64,000 bases of DNA from Absidia repens (taxonomy: Eukaryota; Mucoromycota; Mucoromycetes; Mucorales; Cunninghamellaceae): positions 372,001-436,000 of the forward strand of contig MCGE01000030.1 in assembly GCA_002105175.1 (NCBI GenBank), given 5' to 3'. The translations under genes and the position numbers were made by a program. Positions 23,725 to 35,139 of the stretch are shown here, one piece after another. The notes under the pieces were generated by a model. It saw nothing but the letters and a program-made list of their open reading frames with translations, made no database searches and had not been told where the DNA came from. Within the stretch, counting starts at the first letter, position 1. Each line of letters opens with the position of its first letter.

Positions 23725-26700
23725 ATGTCTGATCACAGAAAATACTCTCCTTCTAGTAGAGCTATGGCATACAACAATTCTGATGATGACTACCCTTCAT
23801 CTACTCGTGACAAGTTTAGGCGTGAAAGAAGCTTGGATGGCGGCTCTTACATTGACTCTTATCAACCAAAAACAGATGAGTACGGAAGATACTCTCGCAG
23901 CAAACGACACTTGCGTACTCCTTCACCAACTGGTGGTAAGTTTGTTTTCTTCGGTGTGTTTCTTCAAGGACTATGATAGAAGTATTATTAACATTCCTCC
24001 ATATTGTATTTCTTTCGTATTATAGAACGACGACATAAATATAGGCGTACCTCACCCAATTCACCACTACCACCTCATCATCAGCATCATAGTCACCACC
24101 ATCATCATCAGGGATCACACTATCGGGGCAGCACTTATTCAAGACATAAACGTGATCGTAGCGAAGGACGAGATCAGGACCATACGGATGGGGATCACTA
24201 TATTCCAAACTATGACCGTGATGGCTATACTCCTGGCGCGCGTTATGGAAGGATGGCTGAACAAAAGCAACAAAACCATCAATATCAATATCATCACAAC
24301 CAACAACAAAACTCGGCACTAAATGCCCAACACCAGTCTAATACTCAAAAAATGAACTACGGTGAGTTAACGAAAAGGCATATCACTGATGTTATTTAAT
24401 ACTTATTACTGACGTTTTTTTTTTTTTTTTTTACTGTTGTTTGATGTTTATTTTTAGAAAATGCGACAACTTCCATGGCTGGTGGTAATTGGTCGACTTT
24501 GTCAAGGTATGCCTAAAAAAAATAGGGGAAGGAGGGGGTGATGTTTGACTCACTTTATATATATATATATACTATGTATTTTAGAATCCATTTGATTGAT
24601 CCTCATCAATTAGATTATGTTGTATCTTTTAAACAATATTGTGATTACCTTCGACAAACCCATCCTAAGCTTACAGATGACGAATTTCAGACACGCTATG
24701 ATGACTACAAGGAAATGATTTCCGTCAAACAACTGCCTCAATTTTTTGCCAATAACAAGGAAAAACAGTGGTTTTTGGAAAAATATCACCCTCATCTATC
24801 CAAGGCACGTGTGGACGATACCAAACAGCGTCGATTACACAACTTGACCACATTCATGCAAGCACTTCAACACGGGGATTATGACAGGGTGTACTATGAC
24901 AGTAAGGATACTGATATTACGAGCAACAATGATGGAACAGCAGAAGAAATAAATACAGACAACAGCAACATTGACGACACACTTTCCAACAAAGAAGCTT
25001 TCGACAATCATTTGGTCATTAAGACGGTACCGCCTACTATCTCTCGACAAAAAATCATCGACATGTGCAACAAGGTGAACGGATTTCAATATCTTGCCCT
25101 ATCTGAACCTAGTGTCACCAAGAAGTTTCATCGTATTGGCTGGATCCACTTTTCCGAAGAAACTGATATGCAAAAGGTATTTGACGAATTGGACAATCAA
25201 AAGGTAAATAGAAAATAAAGAAATGTAGAAAGAAATAACGTCTTACTAATATTTTGGCATATTGCGATATAATAGATTGATGATTTTACATTCCATCTTG
25301 CTATGAACCGCAAAAATCAATTAACTTCTGGCCGGTCAAGACGAACAGCACCTGATATCACCAACACTCCAGAGAGACTCTCAGTTGATTTGGATCAAGC
25401 GACGCAACTCGCAAAGGCCATGGATACAGAGTTGGAAAAGGATGGTTTACAGGATGTCATCAACCGTGCTCGATCGATTATCAACACCAACTCCGACACC
25501 GTGGATAACAAAGACCATAGTGATTTGTCAATGGACGAAGGATCTGATCATCTTTTAGCAACGAAAAAGGAACTGGATATGATTTTGGTCTATTTACGCC
25601 ACGTACATATGTATTGTTATTACTGTGGCCTTGAATGTGACTCGATTGAAGAATTAAACCGCAAATGTTTGAATCCCCATCATCGAAAGGTGTCCTCGGG
25701 TGGTGTTTCTGATCAAAAGCAAATGGCTAAAAATGAAAGATTAAGTAAGTGCATGGTGGAGGGGTGGGGGAGGGACGGGACGGGACTATCGTACTCCGAT
25801 GTGCAACTTCCATGCTCACTTTTGTTTTGGTTGCTGTTTATTTATATTTTTTGTGATAATGGTGGGAAATTTAGCTCAACAATGGATCAAAAGTCTGGAT
25901 CAACGTATTCGAATGAAAGTGCATCCTCTAAACGACGAAGACTTGGTCAAAGCAGGTGGCAGATCTTTGAAAAGGTAACTTGATTTTTGCATTACTTATC
26001 CGAATTTAAAAAGTCATGGACTAACCTTTTTTTATTTTATTTTTTATTTTTTACTTGTTGATAGTGAAACGGACGCCTATTTATCTGAACATATCCAAAA
26101 AGAACACGATGCAAAATTCAAGTGTAAAGTGGGTGACTGTGCAAAGGCATTCAAAGGTGTTGAATTTGTGGAAAAACATATTATCAGCAAGCATGGGGAT
26201 GAAATTCAACGGATCAAGGACGATGTGATGTATTACAACAATTATGTATGTGACCCCAATCATTTAGTAATGGCAACCAGCAACATCAACGGCAACAATA
26301 ACTCTGGCAATAGTAATCACAACATAATGAACGGAGGCGGGACTATGGGAAATGCCAATACTGGATCCGACAACAACAGCAACAGTAGTGCACATTCTGC
26401 TGCTGGTGCACCGCCTTATGTATTGACCTTGTCCCCGAATGGGTTATCTCTGCAAGCTGCGTCCCTTGGCACACCATGGGATAAAATACCACGCATAGGA
26501 TTTGGAGGGAATGTAGGCTGGCCCGCTTCCATGGCAGGACGATTAGGTGCGAGAATGGGTAGTGGTAGTGGTGGAAAAAGCTCTTCAAGTCATCAGGTTC
26601 CAGCTAGTACAAGGTAAAAAAAAAAAAAAAAAAAAAAAAAGAAGCACCATTAGGGAAGCGGAAAAGAATAATGATCTATAACTGACTATCATCCTTTATA

Positions 26701-26815
26701 ATATATATATCTTAGTGAAATGATGTTAGATATGCCTCAAGACCCTCGTCAAGTTAAATCATATATTGATCTCGATGCACCTACTGATGATGGTGCCAAT
26801 ATCTCCTTTTATTGA
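23725..26815 (+). CDS. ARS2: ARS2/SERRATE homologue (nuclear cap-binding-linked RNA processing)
   Basis: Exons 23725-23935, 24026-24361, 24458-24506, 24585-25203, 25276-25744, 25875-25974, 26065-26613 and 26716-26815 give 810 residues. An Arg/Ser/His-rich N-terminus precedes the DUF3546-type segment (LDYVVSFKQYCDYLRQTHPKLT...YKEMISVKQLPQFF..NKEKQWFLEKYHP). Next come an RRM-like part (HLVIKTVPPTISRQKIID...RIGWIHF), helical DLDQATQLAKAMDTELEKDG, MYCYYCGLECDS, and a C2H2 finger (FKCKVGDCAKAFKGVEFVEKH..SKH). The extreme C-terminus keeps YIDLDAPTDD, the conserved ARS2 tail. Known family role: it bridges the nuclear cap-binding complex to RNA processing and decay. A long Asn/Ser-rich, Gly-rich insert sits between the finger and the tail. 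Confidence 0.95.
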
Positions 26816-27134
26816 AAGCACTGGATTTGAACGTGATCTATTCTTTGTATTCTTAATCTTGCGTGTTATGTAGTTAAATTGCTTTCTCCCCTCTCTTTTT
26901 TTATCTCGTTTATTTCTTTCTCTTAGTTTACCTATTTTGTTTTTATCTATATCACACAAATATACATATTCATTTTTTACATATCTTTTATTGAAAGGAT
27001 AGTTTAATAAAGACCAAAATTCAATGCCATGGCTCGTGACTGTATCGCAAGCAGCTTGTTGTATTCTCCGCTTTTTTTATTTTTTTATTTTTTTTTTTTC
27101 GTCTTCCTTATTTTCAATATTTTTATTACCTACA

Positions 27135-27171
27135 ATGGCAGATCATATGGTTATTGATGATGGTAATACAC

Positions 27172-27209
<38 letters not shown>

Positions 27210-27892
27210 ACTGCATTTATTAATTCGTCTGTTTATTTTAATATAGAATCAGGCCGCAATGTAAATTTCAATGGTAAGAACAACACCAACCAAGCGTTGT
27301 AGCAATCTGATATTGATTAGCTTTACTCTTCTTATAAATAGGGCACCAAAACACCAGACGCAAGGACGACTCCTTTTTTGAACCTGTCCGCTGTAAGTAT
27401 ATGATGTGAACACCAAGAGATACAAAAGCAGCAATTCATAAGTACACGCGCTTTCTCTTTTTGTTTAGCTGAAGAAGGATGGGTTGTGATTGTGCGTGGC
27501 ATTCATGAAGAGGCTGATGAAGATACTCTGACTGAAAAGTTCTCTGACTTTGGTGCCATCAAGGATGTTCACTTTAATCTGGATAGGCGAACTGGTTATG
27601 TCAAGGTAAAGATGAGGACTATTAACGATGGTGGTGCGAGGTGAAAAATGGCATCCGAAATCAATGGTCGTATTAATTTACTCATATCTCTTTCTTCTTT
27701 ACATCTTAGGGATATGCTTTGATCAAATATGAAACTCGACGTGAAGCTCAACTGGCAGTGGACGAAGGCAACGGTACAAAATTTTTAGGTCAACAGATTC
27801 AAGTCGATTTTGCATTTGGAAAGGGACCAGAGGATGCCGTTACTAACAAAAATTACCGTCGTTCCAACCGCCGTAGTGTCAGCCCCACCTAG
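27135..27892 (+). CDS. RBM8A: Exon junction complex protein Y14/RBM8A
   Basis: Five exons, 27135-27162, 27247-27273, 27342-27392, 27469-27605 and 27710-27892, in phase, 141 residues. The first three small exons code for [10 protein letters not shown]...NVNFNG and [11 protein letters not shown] single RRM follows: [47 protein letters not shown], and [14 protein letters not shown]. The C-terminus is Arg/Ser-rich ([12 protein letters not shown]), as in animal Y14. Y14 pairs with Mago in the exon junction complex that marks spliced mRNA; its presence fits an intron-rich genome. The RRM and tail are diagnostic; the first exon is the least certain part. Confidence 0.94.
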
Positions 27893-30748
27893 ACTACGCT
27901 TTTCTCTCTTACCCCCCCCCACCCCCTCTGCATTGCACACCACACTTCAATCTTGATTCAGTCGCCCTTTTTATTTAATTAGATCACAAAACCACTTGTT
28001 TAGACTACGTCTATATTATCACTTTGCTTTGCCCCTTCCTTTTCGATTTTTTTCTTTGTCTATGTGTATATTTTTTTATATCGTTCGCTTTGTTTAGTGC
28101 ATTCATATCAATTACAATAAATAAACAATATTGAATTGTCTACAGTTGATTGATTAGCTATGATGGTACATGTGATGATATGGCTGGGTAGTTTAGTACA
28201 GTTTACACCAAATATAAAAGAAACAGGTAAAGCAATTCTGGATGTGGGACATTCCTGAATAATCTTTGGGATAAGAATAAAATTCCCAGAAATTATTAGA
28301 TGTTAGGTGTAAATTATTTTATCGAACTAAGAATAATGGGAAAGACTCCGGATACTCTCATTTTACACTCTCAAATTCAAAAAATAAAGGATCTTACAGG
28401 ATTTGAACATTCCAACACTTGCAAAAGATCTATTGTATGCCAGAGTGGTTATTGTTGTTGTTGTTTCTGGGTGAGGATTCGCCACTCGTCAAATTTTACA
28501 CTTTAGTTGACGACACTCCAATGGGGGGAGCGCTTTGTTTTGTGTGTGCATGTGAAGGGGGGGGGAATATCGATACCTACGGCATTTCACACTTTGTGGT
28601 GTCATCTCAGAGTTACATTCATGATCGTTCGGGGTTTTATAAGGGTTTTTTATTATCATTATTATGACATGCATAATAAAAACAGTATACTGATGTATAC
28701 AGTATGTCTAGTCAAATGACGACGATAATATTTTAGAGTGAACACTGGTGACAAGGCATGACCTAGGTTCATTAGTATTGATTGGTAGAACAACAACACT
28801 CCTACATTTCATATTAAATGATTCAGCACCGCCAACCAGTCGCTTAGATTTCAAGGAGGGTGGGTGCAAAAATGGATAAAGTGGGTGAACTAGAAAGTAG
28901 GTGTAAGACGCTCACAATATATCAACAATAGCGACATTTCTCATATACTATATGAATCATGGAATGGCAAACTAACGAAAAGGAATATTTTATTGAAGTA
29001 TATTGATTGGTACTAAACTACACACAAGAGGTGCATTGTCACAAGGGATCTAACAGTGGTAATAAATGGGAGACTAACAAGGGGACTAAAGAGAATTCAG
29101 AAGAATAGTCTGCTCTAATCTAACGGCGTGTTTGCAAAAAGGTACCTAATATAGTACACAAAGCGTAATAAAAACTGAAGGGATACTTGTTATGAAGCAC
29201 ATCAACGTTCTACAGTAATCAAAATGAGTGATGGTAGTATAAAAAGAATCTATTGTAAAAAAAATCGGGTGAGGTTTATGAGACATTTTTTCTTGAAGTA
29301 TGTAAAAAGAAAAGGAAAAAAAAAAAAGACCTGGTTTATTGAGATTTTGATACATTAACACTAAACTAAGCTAATGAAGGCTCCAAAAAGGCAATTAATG
29401 GTGCTTTCAGATCCTAGATCCAAAATGAAAAGGTTTGCCCATGCATGTTGTAATCCCTGAGCTGAAACCTCTTCTAAAGTAGTCCTGACACTGTTCTAAG
29501 TCCACCATAACCTTAAAGAAGTTGATCGGTGAAGAAAAAAAATGAAGGAGAAAGAAAGAACGAAAGAAATTGAAAGAAAGAGGAGTAAATAAAAGTTGTC
29601 GAGGTCGGTATTTGAATTATTTTTTTTTGTTCTCCTGCGTGTTTTTTGGTTTGTCAAAAAAGGAAACCCTTTCTATTTTCTTTTTTTTTTTCAGCAATCA
29701 ACACCATACAATTTCATCAGCATGGTGGCTCTTTTCTTATTAAATTAACCATGACAATTACACATTTGATTCATGAATTTATATTTTTTATCCGGTCTAT
29801 GTAGTTTAGGTAAGATACCTCCCCGGCCCACATGCATTCCTAACCGTCTCACATTTATGTGTCAGTCACAGTACTGCACTATATTATTATTATATACGTT
29901 TAGTTCAGCTGCTATAGTTTATATTTGCGCTTGAATAAAAAATATATGATACGCATGCTTTACCATATACAGTATCATATGATATGATATCGTCTCATAC
30001 GTTTCGTTTGTCTTGTGTTGTACAGTGCTTGTGAGAGTGAAAAAAGGCCGATATGTGTGTTCACAAAAAAGAAAAAAGGATTATATGTCAGGCAACATGA
30101 ATCAACGGTCGTGTGCAGCGCTCTGCAACGCCAGAAGGAAAAAATTGGGTTTCTACAAGAGAGTCTCCTTGAATGGCTCTATAAAATGGCCTTGGTGGAC
30201 ACATAAAAAATAGTGGCATCAACGCAGAAGAATCCGATTATTGAAGCGCACTGGAAGGTCTTGGGTTTACACGTATATTCTTTTTTTAAACAAACCAGAA
30301 CCACCCCAGCTCTGTATCTTTGTTCCTTTTCCACCTTTCTTAATATTGTATGCGTAGTTAAACGCTATATCGTCAAATAAATATATATCTCCCTGTATTT
30401 TTTTCTGTGAGATCCTTTTTTCCCATTTTTGCTGGACTAATGATATATAAAAAAAGTGGTAGATGGAAGACATACATACAACCAGTATAGCTTGGGTAGT
30501 ACCGTACTGGATAATCACTAGTGCAATATCTACAGGGAGAAACTGAAAAAAAAGACAGAAGTAATGTGGTAGTCGAACTTGATCAAAGTTGTAGTTTTTA
30601 TTAAATTAAATGAAAATAGCAAATCAGTTAAGCTGGTAAGTAAAAAGGGAAGATATATGGATGGAAGGAGGAGATATACAAAAGGCAAACTATACTACAA
30701 TATAATAATGGGACAAACAAGTAATAACAACTACAAGAATAAACTAAA
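27893..30748. other. Repeat-rich intergenic region
   Basis: About 2.85 kb with no supported gene. AATAAA-type signals occur near 28116-28125. The segment 28740-29600 belongs to the dispersed repeat family. ORFs near 28.4 and 30.0 kb are short and unlike known families. Confidence 0.5.
28740..29600 (-). repeat. Dispersed repeat family, long partial copy (copy 5)
   Basis: Internal similarity to the foldback element: ACCTAGGTTCAT (near 28769), AACGAAAAGGAATATTTTAT (near 28975) and CTAAACTAAGCTAATGAAGG (near 29362). It then has the core complement at 29407-29442, AGTCCTGACACT, and a purine-rich outer end to about 29600. Only one end is recognisable. Confidence 0.65.
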
Positions 30749-32947
30749 CTATCTTTTCTTCATAAAATCTTGGTGCACCTCTTCCAAAGATTTATTGGCG
30801 GTCTAGTGAATTGCAAAAAATAAAGACAGAAGAGCAGTGAGTTGGTCACCAACTTTTTTTTTTTTTTTTTTTTTTTTTTACCTCCGGAACTAAAAAGTAT
30901 ATCAAAATATAAAGAATGAAAGAGATGCCAGCATAAAAGAAGTAGGTACCACCGGTGGTCATGGCATTAGTCATTAATGGAAAGGTAGTTGAGATTATCA
31001 GATTACATATCCAGTTGACAGCAGTAGAGATACCATTCGCCTTGCCACGTATTGCTGTTGTAAAGATTTCGCTTTGAATCAGCCAAGGAGCGTACCCTAA
31101 ACCCAGTGCATAACTTGCCACATAAACAATCAGTGCCGTAATCAATATGCCGGTAATGGCATTGTCGTTTCCGCGAGGAGGACAACCAGAAGGAGTTGCC
31201 AATATATCCCCCAAATCATGACCCTTTAAAGCCACACAGGTATCTTGACTAGATGACCACCCACATGACTTGTCAATTACACACCGGGCACAGTGAGATG
31301 CATAGCCACTACAAGAGTCCTGCTCTGGTACAAATCCTTGCTGAACGCCAAAAGTTACCCCCAAAGTAATCAGACCCGCAATGAGACCCACTATGGTCGT
31401 AATCAGCATCCTTCGACGGCCCACACGGTCAATCACCATCACTGCCACTATGGTAAATACCATATTCGTCACTGCCACAATAATCGCCACACTAGTCGCA
31501 TTTTGATTGCTCCGGAAACCTGCCATTTGTAAAATCGTGGCTGCATAGTACATCGCGGCGTTAAAACCTGAGAGTTGTTGGGCTGCTTGTAAGATGCATG
31601 CTAGAGGAGAAAAAATAAGGAATTTTGCACCATTTAATATTTCTATTTTGTTCTAATATAATCTTCTTACCAATAATAAGAGGTTTGTAATGTTCCGGTA
31701 ACTTGAAATCTTTGAATTCACCAGCACGGCTAGTACGAATATCTTGCGAGATGTGGGAAATTTCGTTTTCGATGAAGGCATCACTAACGCTGTCCCCATA
31801 AATTCTTCGGATCACTTTTTTCGCTTCGTCTTCATTCCCAGTAACCACTAAATGACGAGGAGATTCTGGCAAAAAAGGCATCACCAGTAATTGAAAAAGG
31901 GCAGGGATACCAGCAATACCAAACATATACCGCCAACCTTCATCCACATTTGAGAATGCAATGTTGATAACATAGGCAATGACTTGTCCAAAGGTGATGA
32001 CCAGTGTATTGAGCGTTGTCAATCGACCGCGGATATTCTTGGGAGCAATTTCACCTAATAGGAATAAATGATACATCACAAAAATTTAGAGCTATGAAGA
32101 GACATATCCGCAGAAGAGGTTCAAATACTTACTGATATAAACTGGTACAATCATAGAGGCAACACCTACACCAAGACCAACGACCAATCGACCTATCAGT
32201 AAGCACGTCAAGTTCCTAGCCAATCCCAGTAATAGCGCTCCAACAATAAAAACCACCGATGCGAAGAGAACTAAATACTAAAGAGAGAGAGAGAAAAAAA
32301 AGAATAGACAATACGTAAGCAAAGATCAAGATATCTGAATGGGAGAGTTTATATGCAATGGTAATGTACCTTGCGACCAAATCTGTCAGATAACTAAAAT
32401 TAGAAATTCAGTAGTGAAAACAAGAATAATGGTAAGAGAAAAGAAATCCTTTGATTGCATTGATTATTGATACAAATCATGAAAGAAACAACTTACAAGA
32501 CCAGCAAAGAAGCCCCCGAAAATGGCACCAAAGGTAGTGGCACCAACAACGAGCCCTGTATTGATGTCATCAAGATGGAATTCATCTTGAATTGGCGCCA
32601 AAGCCCCCGATATAACTACATAATTTGTTTTCGTTTTTTTTTTTTTTTTTCATAAAAAAGAGGAAGAAATGTAAGTCAGTTGATATTTGGCCCTATCAGC
32701 GTATTATCAATCCCTTACCACCAGTGTCATAACCAAAAAGGAATCCACCAACACAGACACAAAAGACGAGTACATACACGAAGAATGTAGCCTTGCCAAT
32801 TTCCAGTTCAGGAGTTATTGGAGGAAGTGGATCATCCAAGATCTCTTCATCTAACTGAATGTCCTTTTTGGTAGAAGGCATGTCTGCTGATGAAGACGGT
32901 GAAGAGGGAAGTGGGTGATAAGTAACATGGTTGAAGGATGAAGCCAT
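30749..32947 (-). CDS. Major facilitator sugar transporter, proton/myo-inositol (HMIT-like) type
   Basis: Exons on the minus strand: 32719-32947, 32497-32615, 32370-32393 (24-nt micro-exon), 32133-32277, 31671-32054, 30882-31600 and 30749-30802, giving 557 residues with consistent phases. Sugar-porter signatures seen: GGFLFGYDTGVISGAL, LLSDRFGRK, GRLVVGLGVG, PESPRHL, QQLSGFNAAMYY, DRVGRRRM and a final PET motif. A cysteine-rich extracellular loop (CSGYASHCARCVIDKSCGW...TC) sits between spans 9 and 10. This is the position and pattern of the loop in animal HMIT (SLC2A13) and related inositol transporters, so inositol is the likeliest substrate by inference. The last exon (ETANKSLEEVHQDFMKKR) lies beyond a T tract in the final intron. 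Confidence 0.9.
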
Positions 32948-33212
32948 ATACAACGTTGAAGCAAACAAACAAACAGAAGATAAATAAAAAAACAGTCCAA
33001 GTAGTGTCCCTTACCAAATAAAAATAAAATAAAACAAAAAGAATAGATAGAAAGAAAAGCTAGAGAAAAGTAGAGTACGGGAGTTGAAGATCGGTAAAAG
33101 TTTACCCATCAAAAAAGTAAAGGCGGAATTTGAATACATACCCCGACTTCAAAATGTTGCACTACTTTAACTGATCGATATCACTTTGTGTCAACTGCCC
33201 AAGAAGAGGTTG

Positions 33213-34025
33213 CTAATATTGACTTTTTATAACACTTGAAAGCATCGCAGCCAGAATAACAGATAATAATTCATTACTAGGTGGGTCAAGTAGACAGTCC
33301 AAAAAGAATCCAAGCACGAAGATAAGCATAATAGTGCCAGGAATTACATAGCTATAAGGCCCCGAGAATACACAATGTCTACGGAGGTGTCCACAAGATT
33401 GATCGTTCGTGCATAAAAGAGGATTGTCGCCGTAAGTAAAGAAGCTGGATGGAGGGTAAAAAATGAGCTTTTTTTTCATGTCGTTTTCAAATTCCGCATT
33501 TACCATATATTAATGTCACCAATGAGACAATAACCTGATACTGCATCGTGTTGACCAGTGTTTCGATACAATCATTACACAAACAAGTAAATCGCAAAAT
33601 AAAGAAATCGACATCATTAGTGCTTAAACTGTGATCAGTGAAACCAGCGGATGCTGATCGTATAGAGATACATTACCGTTCCAAGTAAATGATCTAGAAC
33701 ATAGCTCTGAACCACTATCAACCATATTATCATTATAAAACAAAAGAAAAAAAATGAAATTTAAAAATCAATCAATCAGTCAGTCGTTTCAATATGCATG
33801 CTTTTTCTCCTACAATTTATCTTTCCCTACAAAATACACAGACGCACAAGTATGTACCAGCCGCCGAGAGAAACGAAGCGATAAACAACGGGAAATCTGA
33901 TGCCGATAATGGCATCATGATAAATGATGTTGGTGACTGTAATAATGAGAATGGGTTAAATTGAGAGCATCGAGTTGCTGTATGAAATGGACGACTGTAA
34001 TATTAACCTTGCTGTGGTGGACGTT
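33213..34025 (-). CDS. Putative cysteine-rich membrane protein (5' end unresolved)
   Basis: A chain of exons with matching phases can be read on the minus strand: 34008-34025, 33858-33936, 33677-33714, 33504-33540 and 33213-33444. The product contains NIIYHDAIIGIRFPVVYRF, a Cys-rich stretch (SELCSRSFTWNVSGYC, PLLCTNDQSCGHLRRHC) and a membrane span (VIPGTIMLIFVLGFFLDCLL). I do not recognise the family. No start codon or first exon could be fixed between 34026 and 34150, so the model is incomplete. The agreement of five small exons argues against chance, but this is the weakest gene here. Confidence 0.35.
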
Positions 34026-35139
34026 CTGGAAAGGTGAATCGAATTAGAATTATTAGGATATATGAAGGCGATGAAACGCTATCACTCTATTTTCTTGATG
34101 TGAACAGCGAGATGTATTATTTATAGGGTTATCGTCATGCTTTTTTTTGATTTTTCTTTCCTGAATTTCACACACAAAAAAGAAATTATGAATAGAAAAA
34201 CTAATGAATAGCTCTTTCTCTTTCATCTGGTTTTCATGTCTCCTGCGCCAATTTTGCCAAATACTGTCAGATCATCTTGGTATCACCATTATTTGAATTA
34301 CCGCAAGAGAAAAACCAGAGATCGATATATTTTGATACAGTTTATTAACTTCAAATTGAGATGAGGGTAAAATAAATTAAGACAGTGGTATAATAAAATT
34401 GGGATGGGGGAAAAAAATAAATCGGGACGGTAAATTTCATGGGGAATTCTTGCAATTATATTGTATATACCATTCGCGTTTCTACTAGGATCACATAATT
34501 TGGAGTCACCCGAAGACTTGGTAGCTAATGTAAATTCCTGGGGGCGGGGAGGTTTGCAGCTGTCCATCCCAATTTTTTTGGAATCATCTCAATTTTTATA
34601 TTCTGAACGTCTAAAAATCTGCCTACCTCTTAATTTTATTTCAAAGCGTCAAAACCACTAATCTCAATATTCAATCCCCGTCGTCCAGAAAAAGTCGTAT
34701 TTCGTCTGAATTGAACTTCAAAAACTGTATTTATGAATCTGAGTCGGCCGTATTTTTCCAACCTGTGGTTGGTGATGGGCATAAAACCAATTTAGCAATC
34801 ATTTTCTACCACGTTTTGCATGAGCCTCTTTTTTTTTTTGTTTTTTTATATAATATTTGTTCAGATAGGCGAAATCAAATGAATGCCAGATATACTTCGC
34901 ACTTTTCCAATACAGATTGGATTGGGCGTAAAAAACGCGAACAAAGGTTCAGTAAAAAAACGGTTGGGCTTGGTGAATCTTTTCCCCCCCATTGGTCAAG
35001 CTGAGCATGTGAATGGGCGAAGTGGCGGGATTTCAAATGTTCATCGAAAAAACAATTTTTTCAGCTTTTTTTTTTCCTCCTCGTCGACTCCTTTTTCCCC
35101 TTGTCTACTCTTTTTTCTCTTGCTCATTACATTTTGTTT
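34026..35139. other. Intergenic region
   Basis: AT-rich sequence upstream of the SSXT gene. It contains motif copy B (34603-34626) and a pyrimidine-rich stretch directly before the start codon. No supported gene. Confidence 0.5.
34603..34626 (+). promoter_or_regulatory. Dispersed upstream motif, copy B
   Basis: Reads CTGAACGTCTAAAAA then TCTGCCTAC about 510 nt before the SSXT-gene ATG, in the gene's sense. Similarity to copy A extends on the 5' side (ATCATCTCAATTTTT against ATCACCTCAATTTTT). Confidence 0.45.

Noticed and set aside
30013..30213. 66-residue basic ORF
   Set aside because: Overlapping frames give equally long ORFs, and there is no conserved motif.
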